Source: Cellulomonas chengniuliangii (GTDB lineage Bacteria > Actinomycetota > Actinomycetes > Actinomycetales > Cellulomonadaceae). Taken from it: a DNA stretch of 64,000 nucleotides. Below, in pieces: positions 58,625 to 64,000 of this stretch (position 1 is its first letter; the number at the start of each line of letters is the position of its first letter). The stretch covers positions 1,922,001 to 1,986,000 of the forward strand of contig NZ_CP101988.1 in the NCBI RefSeq assembly GCF_024508335.1, given 5' to 3'. The notes beneath the pieces were generated by a model. It saw nothing but the letters and a program-made list of their open reading frames with translations. It had not been told where the DNA came from and did not search any database. Both the position numbers and the translations under genes were made by a program.

Positions 58625-60273
58625 GGGGTTCTCCTCTCGAGGCGGCGCGCGTCTCCCGCGGACTGCCACAGGTGCATGGCGGCATAGGACCGCCAGGGCG
58701 CCCACGCGGCAGCACGGTCCGCGAGGACGCGCTGACCGGCGGCTGCCGGGACGTCGTCACCGAGGACGCCGACGGCTCGGGCGCCGGCGACGAGGGCGAC
58801 GTCACCCTCGAGCCACGAGTCAGGATCGCCGAGCACCCTCATCGCGACGTACGCGGCGGTCCAGGGGCCGATTCTGGGGCGGGCGACCAGCGCGGCCCGC
58901 AACGCCTCGGGATCGGCCCCCACGTGAACGTCCAGGTCGCCGTCGGCCAGCGCCCGGGAGGTCGCCAGCACAGCCTCGACGGCCCGTCGGGGCAGCCGCA
59001 GCGGCCGGTCCGGGTCGAGGCCCTCGCCGGGCTCCGGCACCCGCTGGACGATCTGGGCAGGCGAGGGGAACAGCCGGTCGAGGCCACGGAAGCCCGACGC
59101 GTACGTCTCCCCGGCCACGGCTGCGAGGCGGCTGAGGTGCGTGCGCGCCGCCGCGACGGAGATCTGCTGACCGACGATGGCCCGCACGACGAGCTCGTGC
59201 GGGTCCACCGCTCCCGGCGCCCTGATCCCCGGCGTGCGGGCCACGAGCCCGGCCAGATGTGGGTCCGCGCCTAGCGCCTGGTCGACGGCGACGGGGTCGG
59301 CGTCCAGGTCGAGCATCCGGCGGACTCGCGCCACGGCCGGGGCGACGTCCGCCAGGGAGGCGAGCTCGAGCGCGGCCCGCAGGCGCCATCCCGCCGCCGT
59401 CGGGGTCGCGACGACCTCGACGGCGCCGGGGCCGTGCGGGAGGGTGAGCGTCCGGGCGTAGCGCAGGTGGCCGTCGTCGAGGTCGGCGGCCTCCACCCCG
59501 CTGACCGCGCGAGCGGCGAGGAAGCGGAACGCGCCGGGGGCGTCGAAGGGCTGGCGCACGGGCAGGTCCAGATCGAGCCTCACGGGAGCGGCGGGCGAGG
59601 CCGTCGCGTCCGGGAGATCGGCCCGGGGCCCATCCGGGCCGGCCGGGGCCGCGCCGGCGCGTGGGGCCGATCGCGCCCGCAGCTCGCTGGGGCGCGCGGC
59701 GAACACCGCCTGCACGGTGTCGTTGAACTGCCGGATCGAGCCGAAGCCCGCCGCGAACGCGACGCGCGCCATCGGCAGGGTGGTCCCCACCAGCAGCGAG
59801 CGCGCCGTCTGCGCGCGCCGCGCCCGCGCGAGGGCGAGCGGCCCCGCGCCGAGCTCCGCGATCAGCAACCGGTGGACGTGCCTGGCGGTGTAGCCCAGCC
59901 GCACGGCCAGGCCCTCCACCCCCTCCCTGTCGACGACGCCGTCGTTGATCAGCCGCATCGCCCGGGCGGCGAGGTCCCGTCGCAGGTCCCAGTCGGGGGT
60001 GCCGGGCGCCGCCTCGGGCAGGCAGCGCTTGCACGCCCGGTAGCCCGCCTCGTGAGCCGCGGCCGAGGTGAGGAAGAAGGTCACGTTCCGCGGCGCCGGG
60101 GTGCGGGCCGGGCACGAGGGCCGGCAGTAGATGCCGGTCGAGGAGACGGCGGTGAAGAACTGGCCGTCGAACCGGGTGTCCCGCGCGTCGATCGCGCGAT
60201 AGCGCTCCGAGAACAACGGGTCGCCGAGCGCGCATCGGGCCCCGTCCGCGTGGGCGACCCCGTGGCTTCTCAT
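58621..60273 (-). CDS. Ada/AraC/AlkA fusion: alkylation-response regulator with 3-methyladenine DNA glycosylase
   Basis: 550 aa, three modules. Residues ~15-90: Ada zinc domain with Cys ligands in [12 protein letters not shown] and [10 protein letters not shown], where one Cys accepts a methyl group from phosphotriesters. Residues ~95-200: AraC helix-turn-helix ([38 protein letters not shown]). Residues ~235-545: AlkA N-terminal domain and HhH-GPD glycosylase ([39 protein letters not shown], with the catalytic Asp). It removes alkylated bases and probably activates its own operon after methylation. The ATG at 60273 gives the correct Ada N-terminus. Confidence 0.95.
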   Translation of the reverse strand: MRSHGVAHADGARCALGDPLFSERYRAIDARDTRFDGQFFTAVSSTGIYCRPSCPARTPAPRNVTFFLTSAAAHEAGYRACKRCLPEAAPGTPDWDLRRDLAARAMRLINDGVVDREGVEGLAVRLGYTARHVHRLLIAELGAGPLALARARRAQTARSLLVGTTLPMARVAFAAGFGSIRQFNDTVQAVFAARPSELRARSAPRAGAAPAGPDGPRADLPDATASPAAPVRLDLDLPVRQPFDAPGAFRFLAARAVSGVEAADLDDGHLRYARTLTLPHGPGAVEVVATPTAAGWRLRAALELASLADVAPAVARVRRMLDLDADPVAVDQALGADPHLAGLVARTPGIRAPGAVDPHELVVRAIVGQQISVAAARTHLSRLAAVAGETYASGFRGLDRLFPSPAQIVQRVPEPGEGLDPDRPLRLPRRAVEAVLATSRALADGDLDVHVGADPEALRAALVARPRIGPWTAAYVAMRVLGDPDSWLEGDVALVAGARAVGVLGDDVPAAAGQRVLADRAAAWAPWRSYAAMHLWQSAGDARRLERRTP

Positions 60274-60358
60274 GCGTCCATCCTCGCCCCACGAGGCGGG
60301 GATGGCTGGCGGTTTTCGGACCTTGCCGTGACCGGCCGCCCAGGCGACCTGGCCGAGG

Positions 60359-60997
60359 TCAGCGGAAGTCGTCGTAGCAGGTCGCGGGCTCGTCGGCGAA
60401 GGCGAGCTCCTCGACGTTCTGACGCACCTCGTCGAGGGCCGCGTCGTCGGGAACGTCGACGCCGTGCCCGCGCAGGCACTCGACGACGTGGGGGAAGTCG
60501 CGGCGGAGGCGGGCGTCCCGCGCCTCTCCGACGACGCGCTCGTCCTGGTAGGCCATCGACGCCCAATAGCTGTGCCGGTCGATGCACGCGTCCCCGAGCT
60601 CCTCCACCTCCGCGAGCGTCTTGCCCGGCATCTCGGCCGCCCAGGTGTAATCGGGCAGCAGATAGCCGATGCCGAACTCGTACGGCTCCTTCTCGGTGTA
60701 GTCGATGCCTGCGCCGGTGAAGCAGTCGAACGTTCTCCGGGTGAGCTCGGCAAGGTCCTCGAAAGGCATCCCGTCGTTCTCCACGGCACGCTCGAGCACG
60801 GCGATCTGCTCCGGTCCGGCAACCCCCAAGGCGACGGCCTCGTCGAGATAGGTCGTGAAGTACCGGCCGACGTCCTCAGAACCCGCCGGCGCGCTGGCCG
60901 CAGTGTCCCCGCCCTCGCCCCCGGCGCACGCGGCGCCGAGGACGAGAACAGGCGCCGCCGCGACGACGACTGATCGGAACGTGCGAGCGGTCACCAT
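60359..60997 (-). CDS. Putative lipoprotein of unknown function
   Basis: 212 aa. The N-terminus [28 protein letters not shown] is a signal peptide ending at a lipobox-like Cys, although the residue three before Cys is Gly rather than Leu. The mature part is acidic and has three further Cys ([21 protein letters not shown], plus a last CYDDF), so disulfides are likely. [18 protein letters not shown] is distinctive. I do not recognise a family. The gene overlaps the small secreted-protein gene by 7 bases, so they are co-translated. Confidence 0.75.
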   Translation of the reverse strand: MVTARTFRSVVVAAAPVLVLGAACAGGEGGDTAASAPAGSEDVGRYFTTYLDEAVALGVAGPEQIAVLERAVENDGMPFEDLAELTRRTFDCFTGAGIDYTEKEPYEFGIGYLLPDYTWAAEMPGKTLAEVEELGDACIDRHSYWASMAYQDERVVGEARDARLRRDFPHVVECLRGHGVDVPDDAALDEVRQNVEELAFADEPATCYDDFR

Positions 60998-61311
60998 AGA
61001 TCCCAAGTCGACGACCCCAGGCGGTGTTGCGACATGGCCAGTTCGGGAGCGGTCGGTGACGTGCCCTGCCTCCAGGCTGTGAAGTGCAGCCCGCCTCCGG
61101 TCACGTGCCGGTGACGAACGCTGGACGTGCAACTACCCCACACCACTGTGGTGTGCGCGTTGTCCGCTGACGTGCTGTTGGAGAAGTTGCCCCCACACGT
61201 GGATGTGTTGCCGCCCCCTGTACTTGCGCCTGCTGGCGTCGCGAAGCTCACAGCCAGGCCCGCAACGACGGCGGCGGCCAAAAAACCACTCACGAGTTGT
61301 CGCATTCCCAT
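60991..61311 (-). CDS. Small secreted two-cysteine protein
   Basis: 106 aa. Sec signal peptide (MRQLVSGFLAAAVVAGLAVSF ends before ATPAGAS, cleavage near residue 30), then a mature chain of about 75 residues rich in Ser, Thr, His and Gly with exactly two Cys (STCGGNF; WGSCTSSV), expected to form one disulfide, and an aromatic end (STWDLW). Start at ATG 61311 or 61305. It is divergent from an adaptor/ABC/permease export set, a layout seen with secreted peptides or bacteriocins, but the sequence does not match the lactococcin 972 pattern I know. No family is assigned. Confidence 0.65.
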   Translation of the reverse strand: MGMRQLVSGFLAAAVVAGLAVSFATPAGASTGGGNTSTCGGNFSNSTSADNAHTTVVWGSCTSSVRHRHVTGGGLHFTAWRQGTSPTAPELAMSQHRLGSSTWDLW

Positions 61312-61402
61312 TCCATCTCGGAGTCCTGGCGACCGGCTCTCCCCATCGAGAGCAGTGGAACCGTATCCATCGACCGAGCATCGAAGGTAGTGGAAAACGC
61401 CA

Positions 61403-61432
61403 TTGACTCTGCACACCCTCGGGTGGTATTGG
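61403..61432 (+). promoter_or_regulatory. Candidate promoter for the adaptor/ABC export operon
   Basis: TTGACT (61403-61408), 18 bases, TATTGG (61427-61432), within a comparatively AT-rich 256-base divergent region (61312-61567). A TACGGT at 61365-61360 on the minus strand is a possible -10 for the small secreted protein. Confidence 0.35.
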
Positions 61433-61567
61433 GGATACTCCAATCTCGCGGGAGAATGTGCAGTCTGCATAGTCCTTGCGTTTTCGACGCCTGCAGAGTT
61501 GGAGAACATCGCCGCACGCAATGAATACTTGGCATTCTGCCGCAGCCGTCGCGAGGAAGGGGCACCC

Positions 61568-62593
61568 ATGGGATGGCGTTCGAGTGGCGCAGCCGCATTC
61601 GTCGTCGTCACACTCGTGGCGCCGTTGGCCGCTGGCGTCGTCGTCGTGGTCTCTCGCGACCGGTCACCGCTGGAGTCGTCGTCGCCTCCCGCGGCAGTGG
61701 TCGGCGCCGTGGCCTCCACAGAACGGACCGGCGAGACAGAGGTGACCGTCCGCCTACGGCCCTCAGACGCGGTCGCGACGCGGACCGCGGCCATGGGCCT
61801 CGTCACGCAGGTGCGCGTCGACGCTGGTGACGAAGTCGCGAACGGCGACGTGCTGGTGGTCGTCGGCGAGGTCGACGTCGTCGCCTACACCTCCGACCGG
61901 CCGCTGCACACCGACATCGTCGAGGGCGCGTCCGGGCCGTCCGTCGAGCTGGCGCAGACGATCCTGGCGGGGCTGGGCCACTACCGCGGCGAGGTGGACG
62001 GCAGATCTCGCGCGTCGACCGTCGCGGCGATCGTCGCCTTCAACACGGCGCACGGGCTCGGCCAGTCCCGGGTGCTGTCGGTGGCCTCGCTCGCCTGGCT
62101 GGGTCCAGCGCCAGTCACCGCGCGAGACATCCTGGTCAGCGCCGGCGACTCGCTCGAGCCGGGAGCAGAGCTGTTCACGACGTCGTCCGCGTACGCCGCT
62201 GTGGAGGTCACCCCCGGGGGCGCAGCGCTGCCCGACGGCGATCTCGTCCTCGACGTGCGTGGACGCACCGCGCCACTGGACCGCGCCGCGATGGCGGTCA
62301 CCGACCCCGAGTTCACGGCGGCGGTGGCGGAGGCTCTCGGCAACGGCGCCGAGGAGGGGGCGTCGGGCGTCGTCCGGCGCGCGATACCCGTCACGGTCGG
62401 CGTGCTGCCCGCGTCCGCCGTCGTCACCGACGGCCAGGGCCGCACCTGCTTCTTCACCAGCATCGACGGGGACGCCGTCCCCGTGACCCCGGCAGGCGGG
62501 GCGCTCGGCAGCGTGGACGTCGACGCGTCGCTCGTCGGGCATCCCGTGCTGGTGAACCCTCGCGAGGTCCGTCCCACTCTCGGTTGCGCCTGA
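61568..62593 (+). CDS. Peptidoglycan-binding-domain membrane-fusion (adaptor) protein
   Basis: 341 aa. An N-terminal membrane helix (AAAFVVVTLVAPLAAGVVVVVS) is followed by HlyD-like lipoyl/barrel segments (VTQVRVDAGDEVANGDVLVVVGEVDVVAY) and a PG_binding_1-type helical domain (LAQTILAGLGHYRGEVDGRSRASTVAAIVAFNTAHGL, about 135-175). This layout is known in actinobacterial adaptor proteins that work with MacB-type ABC exporters. AGGAAGG precedes ATG 61568. Followed directly by the ABC ATPase and permease genes. Confidence 0.85.
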   Translation: MGWRSSGAAAFVVVTLVAPLAAGVVVVVSRDRSPLESSSPPAAVVGAVASTERTGETEVTVRLRPSDAVATRTAAMGLVTQVRVDAGDEVANGDVLVVVGEVDVVAYTSDRPLHTDIVEGASGPSVELAQTILAGLGHYRGEVDGRSRASTVAAIVAFNTAHGLGQSRVLSVASLAWLGPAPVTARDILVSAGDSLEPGAELFTTSSAYAAVEVTPGGAALPDGDLVLDVRGRTAPLDRAAMAVTDPEFTAAVAEALGNGAEEGASGVVRRAIPVTVGVLPASAVVTDGQGRTCFFTSIDGDAVPVTPAGGALGSVDVDASLVGHPVLVNPREVRPTLGCA

Positions 62594-62595
62594 TC

Positions 62596-63240
62596 GTGCG
62601 CCTCGTCGCGCGCGACCTGCGGCACACCTACCGCGGCGCGCCCACTCCCGTCCTGGACGGGGTGTCCGTCGAAGTCCCGGCCGGCGCCTCCGCCGCGATC
62701 ATCGGCCCGTCGGGCTCGGGGAAGACGACGCTGCTCTCCCTCATGGGAGGGCTGCTGCCGGTCCAGCACGGCGCAGCTGTGGCGGTCGACGCCGCGGACC
62801 GGGAATGGCCCGTGCCCGCCGTCGCGTCATGGGTCCTGCAGACGGTGTCGCTGATCCCGGCGCGGACCGCGCTCGACAACGTCGCCATCGGCGCCTTCTC
62901 GGCCACCGGCGACCGCCGGGTCGCCCGGGCACGAGCCACGTCGGCGCTCGCGTCGGTCGGCCTGGCGACGCTCGCGCACAGCCCGGCCCGACTGCTCTCG
63001 GGAGGAGAGGCCCAGCGGGTCGCGATAGCGCGGGCGTTGGCGTCGGGGCGCCCCGTGGTCCTGGCCGACGAGCCGACCGGCCAACTCGACGCCGCCACAT
63101 CGGCGGTAGTCCTCGACGCGTTGCTCGGAGCCAGCGGGGACCGCACCGTCATCGTCGTCACCCACGACGCTGAGGTGGCTGCCCGGTGCGACATCACCCT
63201 CGAGCTCCGCGACGGGACGTTGCGGGAGCGGCGCCGATGA
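62596..63240 (+). CDS. ABC transporter ATP-binding protein (MacB/LolD type)
   Basis: 214 aa. Walker A GPSGSGKTTLLSLMGGLL, signature LSGGEAQRVAIARAL, Walker B VVLADEPTGQLD, switch His in VVTHDAE. The length and LSGGE-Q-R-AIARAL pattern fit the MacB/LolD/FtsE class. The start is uncertain: GTG 62596 gives VRLVARDLRHTY, the usual family opening, 2 bases after the adaptor stop; a TTG at 62584 is possible. The stop overlaps the permease start (ATGA). Confidence 0.95.
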   Translation: MRLVARDLRHTYRGAPTPVLDGVSVEVPAGASAAIIGPSGSGKTTLLSLMGGLLPVQHGAAVAVDAADREWPVPAVASWVLQTVSLIPARTALDNVAIGAFSATGDRRVARARATSALASVGLATLAHSPARLLSGGEAQRVAIARALASGRPVVLADEPTGQLDAATSAVVLDALLGASGDRTVIVVTHDAEVAARCDITLELRDGTLRERRR

Positions 63241-64000
63241 GCCGGCCGGACCGGCCGTGGCCGACCCGCCTCGTCGTGCGTGAGGGCGTCGTCACAGCCC
63301 TCGTCGGCCGGTGGACCTCCCTCCTCGTGGTCCTGGCGATCGCCTGGACCTGCGCCGCGGTCGGAGCGGCCGACGCCGTGGGCGTCTCGGAGACGGCACG
63401 GCGCGAGAGGGCGTGGATCGACGCCGGCGCGTACGTGCTCCGGGTGCAGGGGGCTGTGCGCGCCGACGTGAGACTGCCGCTGCCGCCGACGGCGTGCGAG
63501 CGGCTCGCCGCGGTCGATGGCGTGCACGGCGCCTTCTGGGCCCTGCGACGTCCCGCCGCCGGCGCCTTCGAGCACCTCCCCGGTGGCCGCTTCTCCGTCC
63601 TCGAGGTCTCCCCCGGCGCGCTGCCGTTCCTCGGGATCCCCACCCCGGAGGGACCCGTGGCACTGGTCAGCGACGGCCTCGCGCGCAGGACCGGCCTCAC
63701 CGACGGCAGCCCGCTCCGCGTCGACGGGTCAGACACCATGCACGGGCGCGTCGCGCCGGTGGCCGTGCTCGGCGACGACTTCGACGGCGCCCTGCTCGTC
63801 CCCTCGGTCGCGCTCGGTCGCGCCGACATGTGCTTCATCAGGACGGATGCCGGGCACGTCGCGGCGGTGAGCGCCCTCGCGGCATCGGCGCTCGGCTGGG
63901 ACGGGAGCGACGCCATCGTGTCACCGCGCTTGTTCGACAACGAGTTCACGGTCGACTTCTCGCGCGCCCACGAGCAGCGCGACCTCCGCTGGGCGTGGGC
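63237..64000 (+). CDS. ABC transporter permease, MacB/FtsX-like (partial, runs off window)
   Basis: First 254 codons without a stop. An N-terminal membrane helix (WTSLLVVLAIAWTCAAVGAADAV) is followed by a large extracytoplasmic MacB-PCD-like domain (LRVQGAVRADVRLPLPPTAC, FSVLEVSPGALPFLGIP). The rest, expected to carry three more helices, lies outside. With the preceding adaptor and ATPase it forms a MacAB-like exporter. A substrate such as the divergent small secreted protein is a guess. Confidence 0.85.
   Translation, partial: MSRPDRPWPTRLVVREGVVTALVGRWTSLLVVLAIAWTCAAVGAADAVGVSETARRERAWIDAGAYVLRVQGAVRADVRLPLPPTACERLAAVDGVHGAFWALRRPAAGAFEHLPGGRFSVLEVSPGALPFLGIPTPEGPVALVSDGLARRTGLTDGSPLRVDGSDTMHGRVAPVAVLGDDFDGALLVPSVALGRADMCFIRTDAGHVAAVSALAASALGWDGSDAIVSPRLFDNEFTVDFSRAHEQRDLRWAW

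Noticed and set aside
60991-61311. Assignment of the small secreted protein to the lactococcin 972 bacteriocin family
   Set aside because: The exporter context fits, but the mature sequence lacks the aromatic/His pattern of that family and has two Cys; I kept it as an unassigned secreted protein.

Overview
The window is about 73% GC and comes from an actinobacterium, most likely a member of the Micrococcales close to Cellulomonas. This rests on gene content: an actinobacterial bc1-aa3 respiratory set (diheme QcrC, three-helix Rieske QcrA, CtaF subunit IV), a DEDDh exonuclease/UvrC fusion, DUF3043, and pervasive 4-nt start/stop overlaps with GTG starts. No tRNA, rRNA, CRISPR array or insertion sequence was seen, and no gap longer than 300 bases lacks a gene.

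Left flank (1-10.7 kb): the end of an acyl-CoA synthetase gene, an NYN-domain protein, the exonuclease/GIY-YIG fusion, a stand-alone Lrp/AsnC effector domain, trpD with a translationally coupled receiver-domain gene, ctaE-qcrCAB, and sodA.

Centre (10.7-37.5 kb): a contractile injection system (CIS, phage-tail-like) locus. A large LuxR-type regulator is divergent from a 12-gene plus-strand operon: sheath, tube, tail-assembly-like protein, 59-aa small protein, second tube protein, 901-aa disordered protein, LysM baseplate protein, VgrG-like spike, gp25, baseplate J, tail protein I, and a zinc-ribbon protein with a C-terminal membrane segment. A second, minus-strand operon faces it: a DUF4255 tail-terminator protein and three very large paralogous single-pass membrane proteins made of Ig-like and carboxypeptidase-regulatory-like repeats. 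A PAAR-like DUF4280 protein and a septum-formation-type lipoprotein lie just upstream. Both CIS operons carry the same 14-base element, GTAGCGATTACCGA, exactly 23 bases before a TAnnnT -10 box. The distal regulator probably acts there. No AAA+ CIS ATPase and no recognisable effector were found.

Right flank (38-64 kb): ctaC-ctaD-ctaF, so the CIS block lies between the two halves of the terminal-oxidase gene set. Next come a cysteine-desulfurase-like protein lacking the PLP lysine, coupled to tusA and preceded by a possible leaderless leader peptide, then erpA, a glycerate kinase, nadA, a DJ-1/PfpI protein, a thioesterase, an M20 dipeptidase, DUF3043, an aldo/keto reductase, a YczE-type membrane protein and pyrD. 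These are followed by a mannonate-dehydratase-like enolase with a LacI regulator, a CNNM/CorC protein, an LLM oxidoreductase and an ada/alkA-ogt DNA alkylation-repair pair. The end of the window holds a lipoprotein and a small secreted two-cysteine protein, divergent from a periplasmic adaptor/ABC ATPase/permease export set that runs off the edge.
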